From contig JAJEDY010000011.1 in the NCBI GenBank assembly GCA_022821275.1, positions 50,312-114,311 of the forward strand: DNA of 64,000 nucleotides, given 5' to 3'. Below the pieces are notes generated by a model. That model was not told the DNA's origin. It saw nothing but the letters and a program-made list of their open reading frames with translations, and ran no database searches. Made by a program: the position numbers and the translations under genes. Positions 42,063 to 51,181 of this stretch are shown one piece after another. Source of the stretch: Candidatus Latescibacterota bacterium (GTDB taxonomy: Bacteria > Latescibacterota > UBA2968). Within the stretch, counting starts at the first letter, position 1. The number at the start of each line of letters is the position of its first letter.

Positions 42063-44786
42063 ATGATATTTTTCAAGTGGAACGCTATTTTATTCTTCCT
42101 GGTGTTCGCTTTTTCTGTTCCGACAGAATCTACATCTGAGGAGGATTCACCTGCTCCGGGGTACAGGATTCACCGATCTATTCCTCCGCCGGGTGCCAGG
42201 ACTCATATGGTAATTCCTGGGGAAAGATTCCGGGCCAGCGGGTTCAAACGCTGGTTCTACGGCAGCAATTATCGGGACCTCTGGACCACCCCTATCGAGG
42301 TTGCGGTCCTCAATCTCGACAGCGTAGGAGGTGGCTTGACGCCGCTTCGCACCGGTGGGGCTGGACAGTCCATCTCGCTTCACTTTACAGGGGAAGATGG
42401 CCGTCGCTATACGGTCCGCTCTCTGGATAAAGATCCTACCAAAAGGATATGGGATGAACTCAAGGATACGATCGTAGATGACGTACTTCAGGACTTGATC
42501 ACTAACCTTTTGCCAACAGGGGCACTCGTGGTTGATCCGCTTATGGAAGCCACTGGTATCCTCCATTCCAAGCATACGCTCGTAGTCATTTCGGATGATC
42601 CGAAGTTGGGAGAATACCGCGAGGAGTTTGCCGGCCTGATCGGAATGTTGCAAGAACACCCATCTGAAGGACCAGATGATACGCCTGGCTTTGCGAGTTC
42701 CCGAAAAATCAGCGGAACGGAGAAGCTGTGGGAGCACCTGGAAAAAAGTCCTTGCAACCGCGTCAATGCCCGTGCCTATCTAAAGGCGAGACTGATGGAT
42801 TTTCTCATCAACGACAAGGACCGCCATTACGGTCAGTGGAGATGGGCGCGGTTCCCCGATGGTGATTGTCATACATGGCTTCCAATACCTGAGGATCGCG
42901 ACCAGGCTTTTGTCGGCTCCGAGGGATTTGCTATGGCAGTCGCGCGTAGAAGGCTCCCCAGACAAATCAAGTTCAATGCCACGTATCCGAATCTGGTGGG
43001 CCTATCGACTACTGGTTGGGAGATGGACCGCGAGTTTTTGGCTGAACTCAATAAGACCGCTTGGGATTCAGTAGTAACGGCGTTTCGCAATGACCTGCAC
43101 GACCAGGTCATTGATGATGCCGTGCGAAAGCTCCCACCACCGTATTACGAGATCGTTGGGAAAGCTCTTACAGAAGCCCTCAAATCGAGGCGAGACGCAT
43201 TGCCCAATTTTGCCAGCAGATACTATGAATTGATTACCCGCCAGGTCGAAATCCAGGCGACCGATAAGGACGAGTACGCCCGGTGTGAACACCTGCCGAG
43301 CGGTGATCTCGCGGTCCGTATCGGTCTAAGGGAAAGTACTGGAGGAGAAGGGAAGACGCCCTATTTCCAAAGAATTTTCCACCCCAAAGAAACCCGGGAA
43401 GTCCGAATATACCTCCGGGGCGGGGATGACCGTGCGGAAATATCGGGGATAAAGGGACAGATGGTCGTTCGCATTGATGGTGGCGGTGGGGATGACACAC
43501 TCACAAACACATCCCAATCTGGTGTCTCAAAAACCCGGTTTTATGATTATCGTGGAAAAAATCAGTTCGTCAAAGGCAAGGGAGCGAAAATCGACGAACG
43601 ACCCTACAAGCGTCCTCCCGCGCGACTTCTTCGTGCAAGGTATGCTCTGGATTGGGGCATGCAGCCCTTTACTTTCCCGCTCATTATGATAAGTCCGGAC
43701 CTGGGTATGTTCGTGAGCGTACACCATAGCCGGCAGTATTTCGGATATCGAAAGGATCCTTTCTTTTCGCAACATTCTTTTACCGTCGGATCGGCTTTCA
43801 ATCTTCTCGAAGGTCTCAATAGTTTTAAGCCCTTTATTTCTTATACCGGAAACTTTCGCCAACTTATGCGCGACTTCGATGCGAAAATCTACTTCAAGTA
43901 CTCTGGAATCCAGGTAATCCGGTTCAACGAATTCGGTAACAAAACAGAGATTCCGCATCCGTCTTCCTTCTACAAGGTGGAGCAAAGACATTTCGTTTTC
44001 GCTCCAGCCTTCGAGCTTAGATCAGGAAAGCGTGCAGGAGATAAGTCCAGTGTTGGTATGGAATCGCTTCGCTCAAAATTAACCATTGACTTTGGACCGA
44101 TTATCAAGTATTCAAACACACCCCTGAGTTCCCATAAGGATAAATTTATCGGTTCGCTTGATTCTCCACTTTACGGTACGGGCTCCTTCGGACAGGTAGG
44201 CGCACAGGGGGAAATCATGTACGATACACGTGACAATTCAGGGTATGCCACTCGTGGAATTTGGGTCAAAGTTGCCGGAGCCATCTATCCGGGAATCTGG
44301 GATGTAGAATCGACCTTTGGCAACATAGATGGTGAAGTAGCCACTTACCTGACTGCCCCTATTCCGACTAACCCAACCCTTGCCTTAAGAGCGGGTAGCA
44401 AGAAGGTGTGGGGGAACTTTCCTTTCCACGAGAGTGCCTTCTTGGGGGGGACCGGCTTTGCCGGTAGTGGTATATCCAGTGGCAATTTGCGTGGTTTCCG
44501 AAAAAATCGGTTCGCTGGGGAGACTGCACTGTATGGAAATTCTGAACTGCGGCTGGTTCTGACCAAAATCAAGCTTTTGGTGCCAGGAGAGTTCGGATTG
44601 TTCGGTACGGCGGATGCCGGACGGGTGCTTTATGACGAAGATCCGGACAATGCTGATAAATGGCACACCAGTATCGGAGGTGGATTCTGGCTGTCTTTCC
44701 TCCGGCGCCAGCAGACCATGAGCGCGGCAGTTGTAAAAGGCGATGACTTGACGGGCGTATATCTGCGCGCTGGTTTTATGTTTTAG
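42063..44786 (+). CDS. Kinase-like domain fused to outer-membrane barrel
   Basis: 907 residues. After a signal peptide, residues 60-290 hold a domain with GGAGQSISLHF then YTVRSLDKDPTK, a long helix, DFLINDKDRHYGQWRWAR (246-263) and WLPIPEDRDQAF (272-283). The DRH and DRD motifs and the upstream Lys suggest a FAM20/HipA-type kinase-like fold. Residues 430-490 contain a glycine-rich beta segment (GGGGDDTLTN), and the C-terminal half is a BamA-like (Omp85/D15) barrel with GGTGFAGSGISSGNLRGFRKNRF and a terminal strand GVYLRAGFMF. Similar domain pairs occur in Bacteroidetes proteins annotated only as BamA/TamA family. Function unknown; start ATG 42063 lacks a clear ribosome site. Confidence 0.75.
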   Translation: MIFFKWNAILFFLVFAFSVPTESTSEEDSPAPGYRIHRSIPPPGARTHMVIPGERFRASGFKRWFYGSNYRDLWTTPIEVAVLNLDSVGGGLTPLRTGGAGQSISLHFTGEDGRRYTVRSLDKDPTKRIWDELKDTIVDDVLQDLITNLLPTGALVVDPLMEATGILHSKHTLVVISDDPKLGEYREEFAGLIGMLQEHPSEGPDDTPGFASSRKISGTEKLWEHLEKSPCNRVNARAYLKARLMDFLINDKDRHYGQWRWARFPDGDCHTWLPIPEDRDQAFVGSEGFAMAVARRRLPRQIKFNATYPNLVGLSTTGWEMDREFLAELNKTAWDSVVTAFRNDLHDQVIDDAVRKLPPPYYEIVGKALTEALKSRRDALPNFASRYYELITRQVEIQATDKDEYARCEHLPSGDLAVRIGLRESTGGEGKTPYFQRIFHPKETREVRIYLRGGDDRAEISGIKGQMVVRIDGGGGDDTLTNTSQSGVSKTRFYDYRGKNQFVKGKGAKIDERPYKRPPARLLRARYALDWGMQPFTFPLIMISPDLGMFVSVHHSRQYFGYRKDPFFSQHSFTVGSAFNLLEGLNSFKPFISYTGNFRQLMRDFDAKIYFKYSGIQVIRFNEFGNKTEIPHPSSFYKVEQRHFVFAPAFELRSGKRAGDKSSVGMESLRSKLTIDFGPIIKYSNTPLSSHKDKFIGSLDSPLYGTGSFGQVGAQGEIMYDTRDNSGYATRGIWVKVAGAIYPGIWDVESTFGNIDGEVATYLTAPIPTNPTLALRAGSKKVWGNFPFHESAFLGGTGFAGSGISSGNLRGFRKNRFAGETALYGNSELRLVLTKIKLLVPGEFGLFGTADAGRVLYDEDPDNADKWHTSIGGGFWLSFLRRQQTMSAAVVKGDDLTGVYLRAGFMF

Positions 44787-44804
44787 CTCATAAAGGAGGA
44801 AGCG

Positions 44805-45722
44805 ATGCTCAACAACATCATCATACGTCTCGCCATTTACTATGTCACCTGGCTTTTGATTCTCAACGCAATTTTTCACATATTCCCCGAAATTCTCTAT
44901 TACGTCGCCCAGGAGCGTGAACGCATCTTTGTAGCAAAACCCCTTGAATCCGGAACCGATACGGCCATTCCACTTGGAGACATCAGAGAAGGGATAAACC
45001 GACTTGCCGACCCGGCACACACGATTCCAGTTGTGGTCGCTTTGGTACTCGCCTTCGGGGTTACCCTCCCACTTACCTGGGTATATGCCTGGACGCATCC
45101 GCCTAAGAAATACCATCAATCATTTGTCCAAACTCTGCTCGTGGTGCCTGTCGCCATCTCGCTGGTTGTTTTTTTGGTTAAGGGCAGTCTTGCCCTTGCG
45201 TTCAGCCTGGCGGGTATCGTAGCAGCCGTCAGCTTTCGGACTTCACTCAAAGAGACCATGGATGCCGTGTACTTATTTATGGTCATCGGAATAGGGCTAG
45301 CCGCTGGCACCCAGCTTACGACTGTGGCCTACCTGGCATCTTTGGCTTTTGTCACCATAACACTGGGCGTGTGGAAAACCAATTATGGAGCGCAACCACC
45401 AGTACTATCCGGCTGGAGAATTGTTTCACCTGATTACTCGGTCCAGACCTCTGGAACAAAGGCCATTGCCACCGGAAATTCCTATGATGCCCGGATAGAA
45501 GTACATACAACAAAGGTCAAATCAGCGCAAAAAGCAACAGCGCAAATCCTGAAATCCGGGACCAAACAGTGGCAGGTAGCAGATGTGATCGAGAAAGAGG
45601 ATGGAACGGCCATCGTTGTATATGATGTTTTATTAAAACAATCCGTCGCTCTGCCTATCCTCATCCAAGATATTGAAAAAAGCAAAAAAAGTATCAAAAA
45701 CGCAACGCTGACTAAAGTTTAA
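44805..45722 (+). CDS. DUF4956 family membrane protein
   Basis: 305 residues. One N-terminal membrane segment (LAIYYVTWLLILNAIFHIF), then four to five more between about 65 and 185, including the conserved SLAGIVAAVSFRTSLKETMDAVYLFMVIGIGLAAG stretch that marks DUF4956. The last 115 residues are a soluble cytoplasmic domain. DUF4956 proteins frequently neighbour VTC polyphosphate polymerase and CotH kinase genes. AAAGGAGGAAG precedes the start by 3-5 bases. It sits 18 bases after the kinase-like barrel gene, implying a shared operon. Confidence 0.85.
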   Translation: MLNNIIIRLAIYYVTWLLILNAIFHIFPEILYYVAQERERIFVAKPLESGTDTAIPLGDIREGINRLADPAHTIPVVVALVLAFGVTLPLTWVYAWTHPPKKYHQSFVQTLLVVPVAISLVVFLVKGSLALAFSLAGIVAAVSFRTSLKETMDAVYLFMVIGIGLAAGTQLTTVAYLASLAFVTITLGVWKTNYGAQPPVLSGWRIVSPDYSVQTSGTKAIATGNSYDARIEVHTTKVKSAQKATAQILKSGTKQWQVADVIEKEDGTAIVVYDVLLKQSVALPILIQDIEKSKKSIKNATLTKV

Positions 45723-45793
45723 AATTGGTATCCTCAAAGCCTTCCAGTCACCAGAAAGGTCTGATAGGTACACTCATAACGGTATAATGACAA

Positions 45794-46864
45794 ATGAAAA
45801 ATCACACTGATAAATTTCTGCTGGGCTTCCTTGGTTTTGGCATTGTTCTCTACCTGTTGTCAATGGGCTATGGAGGGGATCCATCTTCAGATTTTAGTGG
45901 AAACTCGTCAGACATAGCTTCAATGATAGATACTTCAATCGTCCGCCCTCTGGCGGACACGATGGCAATAATAAAAAAAGAAATATCTCCCGAAAGCTAT
46001 ACACTAAACGAAAAGACCGCTCCAGACACTTTAATCATCCGCTCTACAGCGGACACAATGGCGGTATTACAAAGGAAAATATCTCTCGAAAGCTATACAC
46101 TGAATGAAGATACCGCGACACACTGGAAGCTCCCCGAGCATCTTGAGGAGATCTCTGGTTTGGCAATGACCAGAGACAACCGACTCCTCGCGCACAATGA
46201 TGAAAGAGGGATCATTTTCGAGATCGATTATCAAAATGGGTCAATCGCAAAAGCATTCCAATTATCGGACATGAAGAACCCGGTTGCCGATGATTTTGAG
46301 GGCATTGCAACAATTGACGACCAGATCTATTTGGTCACGAGTGCAGGACGACTATACGCGTGTCTTGAGGGGGCTGCTGGCGCGTCTGTTCTCTTCAATG
46401 TCTATACGACTGGGGTCGGCAGAGATTGCGAAATAGAGGGCTTGACGTATGATGAGAGCAAGCGGGCACTCTTACTGATGTGCAAGGACGCTCGCAGTGC
46501 AGACATGGAGGGACAGTTGGCAATATATCATTGGTCAATTGACGGCAAACAGCTAAGTGTAGATGCACATACCGCAATACCTGTCGCTGAATTCTCTCAA
46601 CACATCAAGGGAAAAAAATTCCAGCCTTCGGGAATCGAGCGACACCCAATATCGGGAAATTACTTTATCGTAGCTGCTCGTCAGGGGGCTATCGCGGAGA
46701 TCACGCCAGAGGGCAAGATCGTTGCTGTCAGAGAGTTCCCCGCCCAGTGGCATCGTCAGGTTGAAGGTATTGCCTTCACCGCGGACGGCACACTAATCGT
46801 TTCCGATGAAGGCGCGGGAAGAAAAGCGAGACTAACCCTTTACCCGGTCTCGGATAGTCAATAA
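45794..46864 (+). CDS. SdiA-regulated-type beta-propeller protein
   Basis: 356 residues. One N-terminal membrane anchor (FLLGFLGFGIVLYLLSMGYGG), a spacer with a tandem duplication of about 37 residues (LADTMAIIKKEISPESYTLNE and TADTMAVLQRKISLESYTLNE), then a propeller from about 115: LPEHLEEISGLAMTRDNRLLAHNDERG, DFEGIATIDDQIYLVTSAG, EIEGLTYDESKRALLLMCKD, VEGIAFTADGTLIVSDEG. The pattern belongs to the SdiA-regulated (phytase-like esterase) family. Periplasmic and membrane-anchored, enzymatic role unproven. Last gene of the surface cluster. Confidence 0.78.
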   Translation: MKNHTDKFLLGFLGFGIVLYLLSMGYGGDPSSDFSGNSSDIASMIDTSIVRPLADTMAIIKKEISPESYTLNEKTAPDTLIIRSTADTMAVLQRKISLESYTLNEDTATHWKLPEHLEEISGLAMTRDNRLLAHNDERGIIFEIDYQNGSIAKAFQLSDMKNPVADDFEGIATIDDQIYLVTSAGRLYACLEGAAGASVLFNVYTTGVGRDCEIEGLTYDESKRALLLMCKDARSADMEGQLAIYHWSIDGKQLSVDAHTAIPVAEFSQHIKGKKFQPSGIERHPISGNYFIVAARQGAIAEITPEGKIVAVREFPAQWHRQVEGIAFTADGTLIVSDEGAGRKARLTLYPVSDSQ

Positions 46865-46914
46865 CAGGCCAGAGCTATTTCAAAGCCCCTCATAACCAAA
46901 AAACAGGACACGCA

Positions 46915-48402
46915 ATGGCGCATTCAAAACCCAACCTGCTCTACATCCACTCCGACCAGCACGACCCTTATGTGACGGGCTGTTATGGCGACAAAGTCGT
47001 ACAAACCCCCAACCTCGACAGCCTCGCGGCAAACGGCGTCGTATTTGAAAACTGCTACTGCCCCTCGCCGATATGTGTGCCCTCGCGTATGTCCATGCTA
47101 TCGGGGCGTTATCCCTTTGAAAACGAAGTGTGGACAAACGGGCACATACTCAACTCGAGCATTCCCACATTTGCCCATTCTATGGGTGCAGGAGGTTACG
47201 ACCCCGTGCTCGTCGGACGCATGCATTCCAATGGACCCGATCAGCTACACGGATATGCCCAGCGCCTCGTCGGCGACCACGGGCCCAATCATCCCGGTGG
47301 TGGCGGCGTCAACCACGGGATGCTCTCCGGCACAGCAGGTCCCGCCCGCGTCAGCCTGACGAAATCGGGTATTGGACAAAGTGCGTATCAAGTACACGAC
47401 GAAGACGTAACCGCAGCAACCGTCGCATACCTCGACCGCCTGGGCGTAAAAAAACGCGCGGGACAACCCGCAGAACCCTTCTCTCTCACAGTTGGTTTTA
47501 TGCTGCCCCACCAGCCATTTGTCGCGCGCCGCGCCGACTACGATCGCTACGACGGCCGCGTACCATCCCCCACTGTCTCTGTCCCCTTCTCCGACGACCT
47601 GCATCCCCACATCAAACAATGGCGCGAACGCTGCGGTATTACAACCGTCACAGAAGCCGAAATCCACCGCGCGCGCACCGCATACTGGGCACTCGTTGAC
47701 CGCATGGATCACATGATCGGGCAGATCCTCTCAGCCCTCCGTCAAAACGATTTGATCGACAACACCCTCATCATTTACATGTCAGACCACGGCGAACAAG
47801 CCGGAGAACACGGCCTGTGGTGGAAACAAACCTTTTACGAACACTCCGCCAAAGTACCCGCCATCCTCTCCTGGCCCGGTCACCTGCCCGAAGGCAAACG
47901 CTTTGACAACGTCATCTCTTCCCTCGACCTCAACGCCACCATGATCGACGCCATGCAATGCCCCGAACTCCCCTACTCTCGCGGGCGTTCACTCTTGCCG
48001 CTTATGCACAGTGAAAACACATCCTGGGACAACCTCGCCTTCTCCGAATTTTGTCAAGACAGAGCGGGCGGGGGCGGTCCCTTCTCCGCCGAAGGCGTGT
48101 ACCAGCGCATGATCCGGCAGGACGAATGGAAATTCAATTACTACCACAACCAGCCCTGTCAGCTCTTCAACCTGCAAGAAGACCCCACCGAATTGCACGA
48201 CCGCGCAAACGACCCGTCCTGCCAACGCCTGATCGAAAATTTCACCGCCCGCATCCTCGACGGCTGGGATCCCGACGCCATCGCAACGCAACTCGCCGCC
48301 CGAAACAGAGACGCCCGCATCCTCACGGCCTGGGCGCGCCACACCAAACCCGCAGACACGATCCGCTGGGACTTGCGCCCCGAAATGGATTATCTGGAAT
48401 AG
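46915..48402 (+). CDS. Sulfatase (formylglycine type)
   Basis: 495 residues. Sulfatase motif SPICVPSRMSMLSGRYP: Cys54-x-Pro-x-Arg58 is converted to formylglycine. The metal-binding NLLYIHSDQHDPYVTG at the N-terminus and MSDHGEQAGEHGLWWKQTFYEHSAK at about 290 are the other conserved blocks. Hydrolyses a sulfate ester. No signal peptide, so it should act in the cytoplasm on imported substrate, which fits the MFS transporter gene 8 bases downstream. Substrate not predictable; similarity by eye is to choline- or aryl-sulfatase relatives. Confidence 0.9.
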   Translation: MAHSKPNLLYIHSDQHDPYVTGCYGDKVVQTPNLDSLAANGVVFENCYCPSPICVPSRMSMLSGRYPFENEVWTNGHILNSSIPTFAHSMGAGGYDPVLVGRMHSNGPDQLHGYAQRLVGDHGPNHPGGGGVNHGMLSGTAGPARVSLTKSGIGQSAYQVHDEDVTAATVAYLDRLGVKKRAGQPAEPFSLTVGFMLPHQPFVARRADYDRYDGRVPSPTVSVPFSDDLHPHIKQWRERCGITTVTEAEIHRARTAYWALVDRMDHMIGQILSALRQNDLIDNTLIIYMSDHGEQAGEHGLWWKQTFYEHSAKVPAILSWPGHLPEGKRFDNVISSLDLNATMIDAMQCPELPYSRGRSLLPLMHSENTSWDNLAFSEFCQDRAGGGGPFSAEGVYQRMIRQDEWKFNYYHNQPCQLFNLQEDPTELHDRANDPSCQRLIENFTARILDGWDPDAIATQLAARNRDARILTAWARHTKPADTIRWDLRPEMDYLE

Positions 48403-48410
48403 CGGTGCCT

Positions 48411-49553
48411 ATGAAAACCGAACTCACCAGACTCGATCTGGCCTGTTGGGGCGGGTTTATGATGTTTGCCACCAGCGGTGTCGTCACCCCAATATGCCTG
48501 CCCGAAATATCCAGCACCCTGTCCATCTCCCTCTCTGAAAGCGGCGGTCTGGAAACCGCGCGAACATGTCTTTTGCTCGTCGTCTTAATCCTGTCCGGCA
48601 TCCTCGCGCGCAAATGGGGCAAAAAACATTTTGTGACCTATGGACAATATCTCCTCGCCATCGGCCTTCTCATGATCAGCTATGCCGACAGCTATCCCAT
48701 GCTCATCCTGTCCCTCATGGTCACCGGCATTGGCGGTGGATTCACCGAAGCCCTCATCAATCCCCTAATCATCGACATCCACCCCAAAGACTCGGGCAAA
48801 TACCTCAACATCACCAACGCCTTTTACCCCGTCGGCGTCATGGTCTCTGCGCTCCTCTTTGGCGAACTCCTGACCCTCGGTTATTCCTGGCGGCTCGTGT
48901 TTCGCATTGCTGCAGGAGGCGCGCTTATCATGGGCATCTTATTCCACCTATCGCGCTTTCCCATACCCGTAGCAGATCAGCAATCATCCAAACACCTGAT
49001 AGCACAAATCCTCAAAACGCCCAAATTCTGGCTCTTTGCCATCGCCATATTTTTGGGCGCAGGTATCGAAGCGGCATTCACATTCTGGAGCCGTAGCTAT
49101 GTGGAAACCTATCTACAAGACATGCCCCGCGCCGGTGCAATCGCAGTCGTCGTCTTTGCGATCACAATGGCACTGGGCCGCTTGCTTTCCGCGAAATTGT
49201 CCCAGATGATCAGTCTGAAAACCCTGATGCTCGGTTCCGCCATCCTTGGTGTCGTCGTCAGCAGCGGCATTCCCTTCTCCGAAAACCTGCTCGGATTTTA
49301 CATCCTGCTCCTTTTCGCTGGATTTGCAACCGCCTGCTTCTGGCCTACCATACTCGCCGAAGCAGCGGAACACCTATCCTTTGATGCCACCATGCTCTTT
49401 GTAATACTCGCCTGCTTTGGCATCGCCGGATTTGGCCTCATCCCCTGGATCATGGGCGTCATCGGAGACAACGCCGGCCTGAAAGCGGGTTTCGCTGTTA
49501 TTCCCGGACTCTTTATCGGCTTGATCATCGTACTCGCCATCACAAGGCGTTAA
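48411..49553 (+). CDS. Major facilitator superfamily transporter
   Basis: 380 residues, about 12 hydrophobic helices (e.g. ILSLMVTGIGGGFTEALINPL, FWLFAIAIFLGAGIEAAFTFW, FYILLLFAGFATACFWPTIL). The loop ARKWGKKHF after helix 2 is the MFS motif A region. The protein begins at ATG 48411, just past the sulfatase stop; the frame is open upstream through the sulfatase gene but that portion is a shadow. Probable importer of the sulfated or desulfated substrate of its neighbours. Its stop codon directly abuts the stop of the next sulfatase gene. Confidence 0.85.
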   Translation: MKTELTRLDLACWGGFMMFATSGVVTPICLPEISSTLSISLSESGGLETARTCLLLVVLILSGILARKWGKKHFVTYGQYLLAIGLLMISYADSYPMLILSLMVTGIGGGFTEALINPLIIDIHPKDSGKYLNITNAFYPVGVMVSALLFGELLTLGYSWRLVFRIAAGGALIMGILFHLSRFPIPVADQQSSKHLIAQILKTPKFWLFAIAIFLGAGIEAAFTFWSRSYVETYLQDMPRAGAIAVVVFAITMALGRLLSAKLSQMISLKTLMLGSAILGVVVSSGIPFSENLLGFYILLLFAGFATACFWPTILAEAAEHLSFDATMLFVILACFGIAGFGLIPWIMGVIGDNAGLKAGFAVIPGLFIGLIIVLAITRR

Positions 49554-51077
49554 TCACTCCGGCGGCCAAACCGTCTCTTTCGTATATGCCTCTTTCAAAT
49601 CGCGCCAATACCGCCTGCCTTTGTGAACCAGATTTGTCGGCGCAAACCGCTTGTTCAAACCCTTCTCGTGACTCGACCGACCCGTATCGGTTCGATATTG
49701 CAACGTGAACCGCATCAATTGTGCGAGCAAATCAAAACGCACATCTGCATACGCTGGATCGGCCCAAACATTTTCGATCTCACCCGGATCATTGCGGTGA
49801 TCGTACAACTCACCCTCATCCAGACTCCCGTAAAACACCAGCCGAAAATCGCGCGTGCGAATCGCCGACACCTTGCCCCCGGGATTACCCCAATCCCACT
49901 CGCAAAACGCCGCGTCTTTGCCATCTACCTTGCCATTCACAACGGGAATCAAATCGCGCCCATCGCGCCCATCCGGAATGGGTATATCGCAGAGACGGCA
50001 CAGGGTGGGATACCAATCGACCGATTCGACAATCGCATCACACCTCGCGCCCGAGGGTCCATCTGGATAGCGCAAGACAAAAGGAATGCGATGAATCGAA
50101 TCGTAAATCCCAAAATTCTTGTGAAACAACCCGTGATCGCCCGCAAAATCTCCGTGATCCGCGCAATACAACACCACGGTATTCTCCAACTCCCCCACCT
50201 CATCCAGATAATCCAGCACCCGCCCAATCTCGGAATCAATCGCCGTAATCAGCGCGTAATAACTCGCCAAACAACGCTTCAAGCGATCGGGATTGGGATC
50301 GGCCAGCGGATACCCACACCCATCGGCCAAACGCGCTTGCATAAACTCGGGCTTGCCGGCAAAGCGACGCTCAAAATAATCAACCGCACTATCGGGCAAC
50401 ACCATCTCATCGGGATTGTACATATCAAAATGCTCTGCCGCAGGCGCGATCGGCGCATGGGGCCTTTGAAAACTCATGTGCAAAAAAAACGACCGCTCAT
50501 CGTCACGCTCCTTCAAAAATGCCAGCGATTCATTACCCGTATAATGCTCAATCGAATGCTGATATGGCAGTTTGGCTGGCGCACTGCCATCCATCGTATA
50601 TTCCTGCCCGGGTCTGGCCGAGCCTTCTTCGTAAAAATCCGACAACCCCAGGTCTTCCAAATACTTAAAATAGTGCGTCTCGGTTGGGTCTAAATGCGTC
50701 GCATCGCACAAATCCGTATATCGAATGCGCTCAAAACCATCTTCATCCCAGTGCCGAACCATGTGCGCCTTGCCGATCACAGCCGTTTGATATCCGTATC
50801 TCCGAAATTGACACGCCAGCGTATTGGGATTCGCCTCGGGAATCTCCGAATGATCATTGCCAAACATCCGATGCGTATGGCAATACTGCCCGGTCATAAA
50901 ACAGACCCGCGACGGCGAACAAATAGGATTATTGCAAAAAGCGCGTGTAAACACCACCCCCTCATCCGCAATGCGATCCATATTGGGAGTCCTGACATTT
51001 GGATGCGCGGCAAATCCCGTACAATTGGCATTGTGCTGATCCGACATCAGCCACAACACATTGGGTCTTCGCGCCAT
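49554..51077 (-). CDS. Sulfatase (formylglycine type), second
   Basis: 507 residues. Sulfatase motif NPICSPSRVCFMTGQY: Cys53-Ser-Pro-Ser-Arg57; N-terminal PNVLWLMSDQHNANC and middle CADHGDFAGDHGLFHKN also match. No signal peptide. A different subfamily by eye from the gene at 46915; both are Cys-type and need a formylglycine-generating enzyme, which is not in this window. AAAGGAG lies 7 bases before the ATG. The long opposite-strand open frame over it is a shadow. Confidence 0.9.
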   Translation of the reverse strand: MARRPNVLWLMSDQHNANCTGFAAHPNVRTPNMDRIADEGVVFTRAFCNNPICSPSRVCFMTGQYCHTHRMFGNDHSEIPEANPNTLACQFRRYGYQTAVIGKAHMVRHWDEDGFERIRYTDLCDATHLDPTETHYFKYLEDLGLSDFYEEGSARPGQEYTMDGSAPAKLPYQHSIEHYTGNESLAFLKERDDERSFFLHMSFQRPHAPIAPAAEHFDMYNPDEMVLPDSAVDYFERRFAGKPEFMQARLADGCGYPLADPNPDRLKRCLASYYALITAIDSEIGRVLDYLDEVGELENTVVLYCADHGDFAGDHGLFHKNFGIYDSIHRIPFVLRYPDGPSGARCDAIVESVDWYPTLCRLCDIPIPDGRDGRDLIPVVNGKVDGKDAAFCEWDWGNPGGKVSAIRTRDFRLVFYGSLDEGELYDHRNDPGEIENVWADPAYADVRFDLLAQLMRFTLQYRTDTGRSSHEKGLNKRFAPTNLVHKGRRYWRDLKEAYTKETVWPPE

Positions 51078-51181
51078 AAATTTCTCCTTTCAAAATGTAT
51101 GTGTTTGCAGACTGTGAGATAAAGCATTAAATTGTCTCTGTTTGATGAGAATAAATCGATCTCTTGCAGAGGAAAAACACC

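Noticed and set aside
48051..48410. N-terminal extension of the MFS transporter frame
   Set aside because: Overlaps the sulfatase gene and encodes Arg/His/Pro-rich sequence; the transporter starts at 48411.
49623..50693. 356-codon open frame on the plus strand
   Set aside because: Fully antisense to a well-supported sulfatase; composition is Arg/Ile/His-biased with no domain or ribosome site. Shadow of a GC-biased gene.
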